A DNA stretch of 64,000 bases from UBA1494_A sp963973975 (GTDB taxonomy: Bacteria > Bacteroidota > Bacteroidia > Flavobacteriales_E > Vicingaceae): the NCBI GenBank assembly GCA_963973975.1, contig CAXBCF010000002.1, positions 62,001 to 126,000 of the forward strand, given 5' to 3'. Below the pieces are notes generated by a model. The model was not told the origin of the DNA, searched no databases, and worked only from the letters and a program-made list of their open reading frames with translations. Below are positions 1-7,306 of this stretch, in pieces. The first letter of the stretch is position 1. Every line of letters begins with the position of its first letter. A program made the translations under genes and the position numbers.

Positions 1-662
1 ATTTAGGAAGCGGTTTTCAAATAGCCATGAAAGATTTGGATATTCGTGGAGCAGGGAATTTGTTGGGAGCAGAGCAAAGTGGCTTTATTTCGGAAATTGG
101 GTTTGAGATGTATCAAAAGATTTTGAATGAAGCCATTCAAGAGTTGAAAGAAACTACTTTCAAGGAAATGTATCAAGATTTACATGGAGCTTTTGTTCAA
201 GATTGTCAGATTGAAACGGATTTGGAGATTTTAATTCCAGACGATTATGTGAGTAGTATTGCCGAAAGAATTAATCTTTATAAAGAGCTCGATAATTTAG
301 AGAAAGAAGAAGAATTATCTCTCTTTGAAAAACAACTGATTGATCGCTTTGGGCCATTACCTAAAGCTACTAAAGAAATGATCCAGGCTATTAAATTACG
401 ATGGACTGCAAAAGACTTGGGATTAGAAAAAGTAATATTGAAACAGAATAGAATGCTTTGCTACTTCATTTCAAATCAAGAAAGTCCGTATTATCAATCA
501 CCTACCTTTACCAAGGTTTTACAATTTGTCCAGCAAAACCCCAATCGTTGTAAATTAAAAGAACGCAACAACAAATTGAGCTTAATATTCGATCACGTTT
601 CTAGCATTGAGAAATCAATTCAATTGTTGGAAAAGGTTTTGGTTAAAGAATTAACTTTATAA
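1..662 (+). CDS. mfd: Transcription-repair coupling factor Mfd, C-terminal fragment
   Basis: This is the 3' end of mfd, cut by the window edge. The frame is open from base 3 (reading LGSGFQIA) into the start of the visible protein, so the first in-frame ATG at 27 is internal. The motif DIRGAGNLLG followed by EQSG marks the end of the RecG/Mfd-type translocase domain. The remaining 150 or so residues fit the TRCF C-terminal domain. Mfd is an SF2 ATPase that pushes stalled RNA polymerase off damaged DNA and recruits UvrA. Only about 219 of the usual 1,100 or more residues are visible. Confidence 0.93.
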   Translation, partial: LGSGFQIAMKDLDIRGAGNLLGAEQSGFISEIGFEMYQKILNEAIQELKETTFKEMYQDLHGAFVQDCQIETDLEILIPDDYVSSIAERINLYKELDNLEKEEELSLFEKQLIDRFGPLPKATKEMIQAIKLRWTAKDLGLEKVILKQNRMLCYFISNQESPYYQSPTFTKVLQFVQQNPNRCKLKERNNKLSLIFDHVSSIEKSIQLLEKVLVKELTL

Positions 663-758
663 ATGGATTAAATCTATTTCACTTTTTTTCATTAGCTTGT
701 TAATATTTTCTATTTGCAACTTTCCCAATATACTATCTTTGACATCTTAATTGCTGTC

Positions 759-2435
759 ATGGATGATATTTGGAAATTACTTGCGGGTCTAGGGATTTTT
801 CTATTTGGAATGTACCTCTTGGAAGAGGCCATTAAAACACTTTCAGGTCGCTCTTTCAAGCAATTAATAAAAAACTATACCCGAAATCGGTTTAAATCGA
901 TTTTGACTGGAACCTTTTCAACGGCCGTACTTCAAAGCAGTTCAGCAGTTTCTTTAATCGTAATTGCCTTTGTTGGTGCAGGTATTATGTCCCTCGTAAA
1001 TGCGATGGGGGTAATCGTAGGTTCAAATTTAGGAACTACGATCACTAGTTGGTTAGTAGCTTCTTTAGGATTTAAATTTAGCATAGAATCTCTTGCTTTG
1101 CCCATTATTGCAGTTGGAGGTTTGGGACTTATTTTTCTAGGAAAAACAGGTAAATACGCCAACCTTTCAAAACTTTTAGTTGGTTTTGGATTTATTTTCA
1201 TGGGATTGGATTACATAAAAGTGAGTGTATCTGAACTTGTAGAAAATGTACCACTTGAGTACCTGAGAGATCGACACTTTTTCACTTATGTTTTTGCAGG
1301 TTTCTTATTAACCGCATTGGTGCAAAGTAGCTCGGCTGCTATGGCATTGATTCTAACCGCTGTGAGTACTTCCATGATTAGTTTTCCCGAAGCCTGCGCA
1401 ATGGTAATTGGTAGCAATGTCGGCACAACCATCACTGTAATTATTGGAACATTTGGTGCGACAACTTCAATGAAAAGAGTTGCTTTTAGCCACTTCTTTT
1501 TTAATTTAGTTACTGCGCTTTTGGCCATGATTTTCTTTTCATTAATCATTGATTTTATCTTCCTAATCTATCATGCAGAAGCTGATCCAGTTATCGCTTT
1601 AGCTATTTTTCACACTGTTTTCAATGTGTTTGGAGTGCTTGTTTTTACTCCATTTATAAAAATATTTGCTCGATTAATCAAAAAGATATATCCCGAAAAA
1701 AAGAACATTTACACCAAATACATTCACGCTACACTAACCGAATTTCCCGATGCATCAACTACGGCTTTCAAAAAGGAAGCTAGCTATTTGTATCATTTGG
1801 TGATGTATCATAATTTGAAATCTTTACACATTGATGAAACACTCGTTTTGAACCCACTTTACGACAATGATGGAAATCAAATTCTTTTGCCAAAAGACAG
1901 GTTTAAAGCTTATGACTTAATTAAAGAATTACAGTCAGAATTATTTGCTTATGCATCTAAATTGCAGACAAATGAGTTAAGAGAAGAGGAAGCTGATTTA
2001 ATAAATCGAATTTTGCATAGTGTGCGTTATGCGGTGGCTGCTGCTAAAACCATTAAAGATTATCAGCACGAATTTGAAGCATTGTATAATTCTGATACCA
2101 ATACAGGGACAAAATACTATCAATACTTCCGACAAGAACTCATTGCTTTCTACATGAAATTAAAAAAGCTGAATGAATTTGAAGAAGTTGCACAAACTAT
2201 TCCTGTTTTACATCAATTGGCTCAAAGCATTAAAAAAGAAAATGATCTTTTTAACCAAACCATTATCACTAAATTGTCGAACAAAGAATTGCCTGTTAAT
2301 TTGGTGAATAATGTACTTTCTGCTCAACGTGGCTTTAGTCAATCAGAAAGGCAAATGGTGCTTTGCTTTAAAGACTACTTACTTAATTCAGAGGCAGCTA
2401 AAATTTTTGAAGGATTTGAGAATCAGGAAATTTGA
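759..2435 (+). CDS. Na/Pi cotransporter family protein with PhoU-like C-terminus
   Basis: This is a 558-aa inner-membrane protein of the NptA/YjbB family, which couples sodium to phosphate movement. Two family repeats are visible: LQSSSAVSL followed by GSNLGTTIT in the first third, and VQSSSAAMA followed by GSNVGTTIT near residues 200-240. The last 230 residues are soluble and helical, as expected for the PhoU-like domain. I start at ATG 759 (MDDIWKLLAGLG); a TTG at 714 would add 15 residues that do not look like part of the family. The direction of phosphate transport cannot be told from sequence. Confidence 0.9.
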   Translation: MDDIWKLLAGLGIFLFGMYLLEEAIKTLSGRSFKQLIKNYTRNRFKSILTGTFSTAVLQSSSAVSLIVIAFVGAGIMSLVNAMGVIVGSNLGTTITSWLVASLGFKFSIESLALPIIAVGGLGLIFLGKTGKYANLSKLLVGFGFIFMGLDYIKVSVSELVENVPLEYLRDRHFFTYVFAGFLLTALVQSSSAAMALILTAVSTSMISFPEACAMVIGSNVGTTITVIIGTFGATTSMKRVAFSHFFFNLVTALLAMIFFSLIIDFIFLIYHAEADPVIALAIFHTVFNVFGVLVFTPFIKIFARLIKKIYPEKKNIYTKYIHATLTEFPDASTTAFKKEASYLYHLVMYHNLKSLHIDETLVLNPLYDNDGNQILLPKDRFKAYDLIKELQSELFAYASKLQTNELREEEADLINRILHSVRYAVAAAKTIKDYQHEFEALYNSDTNTGTKYYQYFRQELIAFYMKLKKLNEFEEVAQTIPVLHQLAQSIKKENDLFNQTIITKLSNKELPVNLVNNVLSAQRGFSQSERQMVLCFKDYLLNSEAAKIFEGFENQEI

Positions 2436-2545
2436 TTTCTTAAACTACTATTGGATAGAATATGTTTTTGTTTGTAGTTTAGCTTCTGTTCTTTTTGACT
2501 TTTTAGTTCTTATTTGTTGATTTTAAAGAAGTTTTTTTAAATATA

Positions 2546-2890
2546 ATGAGTCAATTGTTTTTAAAATTTAGATTAGGTTCAATAGCTGGACTCTTTCTTC
2601 TTGGTGTATGGATTTTATTTGTCAGTGATTCAAAAGAATTAGGAGTGTTTTTTATTGCTATTTCCTTTTTAGCTTATTATTCAATCGATTTATTTATAAC
2701 TTATAGTAAAAATTGGCATTTTTGGAGAGCTTTTCGAAAGAAAGCTATTCTTATTTCAGGTCTGTTTGTCAATTTCATGCTTTTATCTTTTCTTTGGTTT
2801 GATGAGTTATTTAGTCTTTTCACTTTATTGCCACTGATATTAAATTTTATAGTGGCGCCTATATCACTTTGGAATAATAAGAAGTGGTAA
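2546..2890 (+). CDS. Small membrane protein, function unknown
   Basis: This is a 114-aa protein with about four hydrophobic segments (residues 12-26, 32-50, 67-85 and 90-106) separated by short basic loops such as RAFRKK. I do not recognise a family. It stands alone between the phosphate transporter and the ATPase gene, 110 bp and about 80 bp from its neighbours. No motif suggests an activity. Low GC and hydrophobic composition make chance openness possible, but the clear ATG and length favour a real gene. Confidence 0.6.
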   Translation: MSQLFLKFRLGSIAGLFLLGVWILFVSDSKELGVFFIAISFLAYYSIDLFITYSKNWHFWRAFRKKAILISGLFVNFMLLSFLWFDELFSLFTLLPLILNFIVAPISLWNNKKW

Positions 2891-2968
2891 ATGCTTTTTC
2901 TTAGCTCTAATTAATGACTAATTCGATTCCTTAAAAAGCAAATCATATCTTCTAAAAACTTAACTTTT

Positions 2969-3045
2969 GGTGAATACATTCACCAAATAGTATGATTTTT
3001 GGTGAATGTATTCACCGATTATTAGTATTTTTGGTGAAAATAACC
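2969..3045. promoter_or_regulatory. Three palindromic operator-like repeats with 32-bp period
   Basis: Perfect 16-bp palindromes sit at 2969-2984 (GGTGAATACATTCACC) and 3001-3016 (GGTGAATGTATTCACC, the exact reverse complement of the first). A degenerate third (GGTGAAAATAACC) begins at 3033. The starts are exactly 32 bp apart, about three helical turns, so bound proteins would lie on one DNA face. The third copy overlaps a TAnnTTTG-like hexamer region (3026-3033) and lies just before the ATPase start, as expected for a repressor site. The identity of the binding protein is not visible. Confidence 0.7.
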
Positions 3046-3051
3046 ATAGAA

Positions 3052-4167
3052 ATGATTGAAAGAGAAACGAAAAAGCAGATTGAAAATCTAATTGGAAAAG
3101 GAAAAGCCATCATAATACTTGGACCTCGTCAGGTTGGTAAGACAACGCTTATTCACGATTTATTGAAGAATAAAGAACATTTATTTTTAAATGCAGACGA
3201 TCCTACTGTTCGGTCAATTCTTACAAAAATCAATACAGAAGAGCTGAAAGACTTAATAGGTAAACACGAATTGGTCTTTATAGATGAGGCACAGTCGATC
3301 GAAAATATTGGCTTAACACTAAAGTTAGTGACTGACCAGCTAAGGCAAGTGCAATTAATTGTCAGCGGGTCTTCGGCTTTTGAATTGGGAAATGCATTGA
3401 ATGAATCTTTAACTGGAAGAAAGAGAGAGTTGCTTTTATTCCCAATTTCATGGAAGGAGTGGGAAAATGAAGTAGGCTATTTAGTGGCTAAACAGCAATT
3501 GAATATCAGATTGGTATATGGATTTTATCCTGAGGTATTGAGTAATCCTGGAGAGGAAAAAGAGGCCTTGAATGAGTTGATGAACAGTTATCTGTTTAAA
3601 GATATTTTAGCGCTCAGCGGAATAAAAAAACCTCAAGTGCTTGAAAAACTGGTGCGGGCTTTGGCTTTTCAAATTGGTTCTGAGGTTAGCTACAATGAAT
3701 TGGCGCAATTAGTAGGCGTAGATAAAAATACCGTAAGCAGTTACATTGACTTATTGGAGCAATCATTTGTTATTTATCGCTTAGGTAGTTTTAGTAGAAA
3801 TTTGCGAAATGAAATCAAGACCAATCAAAAAATTTATTTTTACGACAACGGATTGAGGAATGCGATAATTGGAAATTTCAATCCTCCTGATCAACGCACA
3901 GACACAGGTCATTTATGGGAGAATTTTTTAATTACCGAACGATTAAAGCGAACGAATTACGAAAGGAAGTTTTCAAAACACTATTTCTGGCGCACTGTTC
4001 AACAGCAAGAAATAGACTTAATTGAAGAAGGAGAAGGCGAAATAAAAGCTTTTGAATTTAAATGGAATCCAACAACTAAACATAAAGCTCCCAAAAAATT
4101 TGAAGTAGCATATAACACAGAGGTTGAATTCATTCACCGAGAAAATTTCAGAGATTTTGTGCTTTGA
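3052..4167 (+). CDS. AAA family ATPase with DUF4143 domain
   Basis: This 371-aa protein has a Walker A motif (GPRQVGKTT, about residues 24-32), a Walker B motif (LVFIDEAQS, near 80-88) and a sensor-like VSGSSAFEL. A winged-helix-like segment follows (YNELAQLVGVDKNTVSSYI), then the DUF4143 C-terminal region with an E-D/E-K nuclease-like pattern (IDLIEEGEG, AFEFKW). This architecture (AAA_14 plus DUF4143) is widespread in Bacteroidetes and has no settled function. An upstream ATG at 2992 lies inside the operator repeats, so ATG 3052 is preferred. The gene is probably regulated through the three 32-bp-spaced palindromes. Confidence 0.88.
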   Translation: MIERETKKQIENLIGKGKAIIILGPRQVGKTTLIHDLLKNKEHLFLNADDPTVRSILTKINTEELKDLIGKHELVFIDEAQSIENIGLTLKLVTDQLRQVQLIVSGSSAFELGNALNESLTGRKRELLLFPISWKEWENEVGYLVAKQQLNIRLVYGFYPEVLSNPGEEKEALNELMNSYLFKDILALSGIKKPQVLEKLVRALAFQIGSEVSYNELAQLVGVDKNTVSSYIDLLEQSFVIYRLGSFSRNLRNEIKTNQKIYFYDNGLRNAIIGNFNPPDQRTDTGHLWENFLITERLKRTNYERKFSKHYFWRTVQQQEIDLIEEGEGEIKAFEFKWNPTTKHKAPKKFEVAYNTEVEFIHRENFRDFVL

Positions 4168-4220
4168 GGTTTTATTGAGATTTACCAAGTAGTTTATTGT
4201 CTATAATCATCATTGTTATT

Positions 4221-4535
4221 ATGAAAAAATATATATTGATCACTCTAATCAGCTTGACTTATTGGGTAAAATTTACACTTTGGCAATACATTTTTTGGAA
4301 TTATCCCGACTACTCTCAGCTAGAAAAACAAGAACTTTTTATTGAAAAATTGAACTTCCCATTTCTTGAAAATGCAGCAGATTTGTATTTAATGGGATTA
4401 ATACAATTGCCAATTCTAGTATTAAATATTTATTTGATACACAGCATACAAAATAGAATTAAGCCTATGGTTTCTATTATTTTATTGGCTCAGGGGTATT
4501 TTTCAGCACTACTAAGTCTATGGCAATTGCTTTAA
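4221..4535 (+). CDS. 104-aa membrane protein, copy 1 (paralogue of 11223-11537)
   Basis: This 104-aa protein has three predicted membrane segments (about residues 3-25, 52-75 and 82-100) and an acidic loop (QLEKQELFIEKL). It is nearly identical to the product at 11223-11537. The two genes differ at several bases in the first half and are identical over roughly the last 170 bp and the stop codon, which suggests gene conversion. ATG 4221 matches the start of the paralogue; an earlier ATG at 4197 adds unmatched residues. No family recognised. Both copies sit immediately before a macB 3'-end sequence. Confidence 0.65.
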   Translation: MKKYILITLISLTYWVKFTLWQYIFWNYPDYSQLEKQELFIEKLNFPFLENAADLYLMGLIQLPILVLNIYLIHSIQNRIKPMVSIILLAQGYFSALLSLWQLL

Positions 4536-4544
4536 AATATAAAC

Positions 4545-4599
4545 TCAATTCGCCCTAATTGCTTCCACAGGGTCCAATCTACTTGCTTGAAAGGAGGGA
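4545..4599 (-). pseudogene. macB-type permease 3'-end remnant 1
   Basis: Read on the minus strand, these 55 bp encode the last 17 residues (ending DPVEAIRAN) and stop codon of the ABC permease whose intact gene is at 11546-12790. Only the tail is present; homology stops abruptly after GGAGGGA. The same tail occurs at 6284-6338 and, shorter, at 9806-9838. It marks the seam of a duplicated unit rather than a functional gene. Confidence 0.85.
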
Positions 4600-4928
4600 G
4601 TTTTAAATCAAATAGTTTCACATGTTTTGTTAGAAATTAACTTCTTTTCTCTTCTATTAAATAAATTTAACTATATTGTGCTAAATTTTAGTAGAAATGC
4701 TTGAATCAGCAAAACAAAATTCAATTAATTTATTAGAAACAGACTATCCTGTTTCAACGCTTCACACTCACTCTGTTTCTCATTCTGATTTCTCTCTCTC
4801 TCTCTCTACGCTAATAGAAAAAAAGAAAATAAACGCTATTTATTTATAGGTAAATGCACTTTTTACTGAGGGTTTTTATGAAACAAGTTAAACAAAATAA
4901 TACATTACAAAACTTTAAATTAAATACG
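4600..4928 (+). repeat. Duplicated leader region, copy 1 (upstream of lipoprotein A)
   Basis: This stretch is shared with 6339-6664 and 9839-10212 at high identity. It contains a (TC)n tract at 4791-4807 and a short open frame at 4697-4849 (50 codons, starting MLESAKQNS). The amino-acid sequence of that frame is retained in the other copies. I see no convincing TAnnTTTG promoter box; a TATATTG at about 4672 is the nearest match. The region is probably the promoter and long 5' leader of the lipoprotein gene. Confidence 0.75.
4791..4807. repeat. TC dinucleotide microsatellite, leader copy 1
   Basis: Seventeen bases of alternating T and C. The homologous tracts in the other two leaders are 11 bases (6532-6542) and 39 bases including an AC run (10053-10091), so the tract length differs between copies. 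Confidence 0.9.
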
Positions 4929-4947
4929 ATGAAAATTTTAAAAAATA

Positions 4948-5400
4948 ATGAGTTCTGTTGCACTAAGTACGCTTCTTTTTACAGGTTGTGATAAGGAGGA
5001 CAGTAGTCTTAATTTTAATAATTCAAACAATTACCATGTTAAACAAAATCAACCGAATAATAAAAATACTAGCGATATAGTTTATATTCCAGCAAATGTT
5101 TTTGAAACAGAATTTGAATTATTTGCAATAAGTTTTTTTGACAGTTATCCTGAAGGATTAATAGAAATTGAATTTTTAGCAAGCTCTGCAACGTATGCTT
5201 TAACTACTAATGAGGAAGGTGAGACAGGTTCAGATGCTGCAATAATAATTTGTAGAAGTAGTTCAGTTCAGGACGCAGAGAGGTGTAAGTCTTATGTTGA
5301 TAATGATAAACTGATTGCTTATATGGGTTGCACTGCTTGGATAGTGATTAGAGATTACTGTTGTGGAACAGCTTACGAGACACATGTACTCTGTCCATAG
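4948..5400 (+). CDS. Lipoprotein A of the leader family, 5' end frameshifted
   Basis: The protein has a short hydrophobic start and the lipobox LFTGC, followed by a 136-residue mature part. The mature part has six further cysteines in its C-terminal half (IICRS, ERCKS, MGCTA, DYCCG, LCP). Paralogues B and C start MKILKIMSA. Here the matching ATG at 4929 is out of frame because the A run at 4940-4945 has six instead of five bases, and that frame stops after 20 codons. Translation could begin at the second, conserved Met (4948), but the signal peptide would then lack its basic residues. It may be off-phase, a pseudogene, or a sequencing error. Mature function unknown. Confidence 0.6.
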   Translation: MSSVALSTLLFTGCDKEDSSLNFNNSNNYHVKQNQPNNKNTSDIVYIPANVFETEFELFAISFFDSYPEGLIEIEFLASSATYALTTNEEGETGSDAAIIICRSSSVQDAERCKSYVDNDKLIAYMGCTAWIVIRDYCCGTAYETHVLCP

Positions 5401-5428
5401 TTAAATCAAATTAGAGTTTAGACTTCAA

Positions 5429-6271
5429 ATGAAATGCTTTTTATTATTATTTGTAACTATAGTTCAGAGCTCTGTCTTTTTTTTATTTGCACAGAAACCT
5501 TTGTCTATTAAAGTCGCTCGTGAAGTAATAGACTCTGTTCAATTAGAAGTTGATCGATTGTATAGCCTTTCTGAAGCTAAAAATAAAAGTTTAGAATTAA
5601 TTCAAAAACAGGAGGCTTTTAATCAAATGAGCTTTGATTACCTCACCTATTTCAAAAATGATACTGTACATTTCATTTTGTTAGACAGTAAAAATAATGT
5701 GCGCTCAACATACTATTATAATAGGATTGAAAATAAACGCATTGGAGTTGATTCAAATTCACGTTCCATGACTGACCAAGAAGAGATCCTCTTGAATGCC
5801 AAACAAGATGCTATTGCTGAAGCTAACAAACAGAAATATGAAATGCGCGTTTCGAATGAAATTGAAATCGACTATATTTTCCACCAAAATAGGAATGGCT
5901 TTACCCTTTATGCCATAAGTGTTCCTAAAATTGACAGTATACTTCCCTTTGGTGGCGATTATTTGTTTTTATTTAATTTTAACATGAAGCTTCAATTATT
6001 CGAAAAGAATGGTAAATTCAATCTCATGAGCATTCGCAAAAAGGACAATCCTCCAAATTCTAAATTACATGCTGTTTCTTCTCCAACAGGAATAAGAACA
6101 AATGATTTTAAGGTGTTAATTCCCTATTACTATAAATTCAGGCGATACCATCATAACCTTCGTATAGAAGAGTTGGAGTCATCTATTAATAAACGGTTAC
6201 TAAAATACAATGCGCCAAAGAATGATATAGAAATTAAGCTATTCCCTGTAGAAAAAATAGATGAAGAGTGA
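5429..6271 (+). CDS. Secreted protein of unknown function, copy 1
   Basis: This 280-aa protein has an N-terminal signal peptide ending near LFAQKP. The body is rich in charged and aromatic residues (SLELIQKQEAF, YLTYFKNDTVHF, IEIDYIFHQNRNG), and there is no family that I recognise. A damaged paralogue lies at 9058-9793. It starts 28 bp after lipoprotein A and could be co-transcribed with it. Its stop codon is 12 bp from the second macB tail remnant, the same arrangement as in the damaged copy. Location is likely periplasm or surface. Confidence 0.7.
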   Translation: MKCFLLLFVTIVQSSVFFLFAQKPLSIKVAREVIDSVQLEVDRLYSLSEAKNKSLELIQKQEAFNQMSFDYLTYFKNDTVHFILLDSKNNVRSTYYYNRIENKRIGVDSNSRSMTDQEEILLNAKQDAIAEANKQKYEMRVSNEIEIDYIFHQNRNGFTLYAISVPKIDSILPFGGDYLFLFNFNMKLQLFEKNGKFNLMSIRKKDNPPNSKLHAVSSPTGIRTNDFKVLIPYYYKFRRYHHNLRIEELESSINKRLLKYNAPKNDIEIKLFPVEKIDEE

Positions 6272-6283
6272 AAGCTTCTAAAA

Positions 6284-6338
6284 TCAATTCGCCCTAATTG
6301 CTTCCACAGGGTCTAATCTACTTGCTTGAAAGGAGGGA
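6284..6338 (-). pseudogene. macB-type permease 3'-end remnant 2
   Basis: Minus-strand reading gives the permease C-terminus (FQASRLDPVEAIRAN) and its stop. The 55 bp are nearly identical to 4545-4599 and to the tail of the intact gene. It lies directly after the secreted-protein gene, whereas remnant 1 lies directly after the membrane-protein gene, so the tail has been joined to two different neighbours. Confidence 0.85.
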
Positions 6339-6664
6339 ATTTTAAATCAAATAATTTCACATGTTTTTATTAAAAATTAACTTTTTTCTTTTCTATTAAA
6401 TAAATTTAACTACATTGTGCTAAATTTTAGTAGAATTGCTTGAGCTAGCAAAACTAAATTCAATAAATTCTTTAGAAACAGAATATTCTGTTTCAACGCT
6501 TCACACTCGCTCTGTTTCTCATTCTGATTATTCTCTCTCTCTACGCTAATAGTAAAAAATAAAAATAAACGCTATTTTATTAAAGGTAAATGCACTTTTT
6601 ACTGAGGTTTTGTAAGAAACATTTTAAATCAAATAATAAATTACAAAACTTTAAATTAAAAAAA
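6339..6664 (+). repeat. Duplicated leader region, copy 2 (upstream of lipoprotein B)
   Basis: Homologous to 4600-4928 and 9839-10212. The short frame seen in the other copies is kept, but its ATG is TTG here (reading LLELAKLNS, then LHTRSVSHSDY). The TC tract at 6532-6542 is the shortest of the three. The last 75 bases are also open in the lipoprotein frame from an ATG at 6590, but that extension is not shared by the paralogues. Confidence 0.75.
6532..6542. repeat. TC dinucleotide microsatellite, leader copy 2
   Basis: Eleven bases of alternating T and C, at the position where copies 1 and 3 have longer tracts. Confidence 0.85.
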
Positions 6665-7111
6665 ATGAAAATTTTAAAAATAATGAGTGCTATTGCGCTA
6701 AGTATGCTTCTTTTTACTGGTTGTGAAAAAGATACTACTAGCCCAATTTCATCAACAGGAATTGAAAACCAAAAACAAACAGTTTCAAATAATAAATCTT
6801 CGGTAAATTACACGTATTATCAGAGTATTGCCGATTTTACTTCTGAAGTAAACGACTCAATATCATCTAGTGAAGCATTAGCTTCATCTACTGGCAACCC
6901 ACACGGATTCTCTATAGTTAATAATAACAACGGCTACGGAATTAGTGAGATTTCAAATTTAAGCGGAAGTGGAGTAACTCAAGGGGATGTAAATCTCTGC
7001 GGCGAATGCGGTCCTGTTTATGAAGGAGAATTACATAGCTTGTTTGATAGTGACCCATGCTGGTGGATGGTAGCCTTTACTAACCATGTTTGGGGCTGGG
7101 ACGGCTGTTAA
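6665..7111 (+). CDS. Lipoprotein B of the leader family
   Basis: This 148-aa product starts MKILKIMSAIALSMLLFTGC, a typical lipoprotein signal with acylated Cys20 followed by EKD. The signal is shared with A and C, but the mature region is unrelated: a Ser/Asn-rich stretch, then LCGECGPV, a Trp-rich DPCWWMVAF, and a final ...WDGC. The chain ends exactly on Cys. ATG 6665 was chosen because it matches paralogue C. A strong hairpin terminator follows 56 bp downstream, so the gene is probably monocistronic. No known family recognised. Confidence 0.7.
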   Translation: MKILKIMSAIALSMLLFTGCEKDTTSPISSTGIENQKQTVSNNKSSVNYTYYQSIADFTSEVNDSISSSEALASSTGNPHGFSIVNNNNGYGISEISNLSGSGVTQGDVNLCGECGPVYEGELHSLFDSDPCWWMVAFTNHVWGWDGC

Positions 7112-7166
7112 TCTTTAGTTGATTTAGACCGTGTTCTTCTTCTGAGCATTATTCACTGTATACTAG

Positions 7167-7200
7167 AAAACGTCCTTCAAATTTCTTGAAGGACGTTTTT
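7167..7200 (+). terminator. Rho-independent terminator after lipoprotein B
   Basis: Arms AAAACGTCCTTCAA (7167-7180) and TTGAAGGACGTTTT (7186-7199) pair perfectly around a 5-base loop, and the run of T completes the signal. Confidence 0.9.
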
Positions 7201-7306
7201 AGGTATAGCTTTGTTCAACCCATAAATGCAGCACATCTGTATCTTTAGTACAATATCAAATAAATAACAAAATTCTGAATGCACCTAGTATAATACCGAT
7301 CATTTT

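Noticed and set aside
2969..3045. Mini CRISPR array
   Set aside because: Regularly spaced palindromes look CRISPR-like, but there are only three, the last is degenerate, the intervals are partly similar to each other, and no cas gene is nearby. An operator is more likely.
6590..6664. N-terminal extension of lipoprotein B from ATG 6590
   Set aside because: The extension would bury the signal peptide and is not open in the paralogues.
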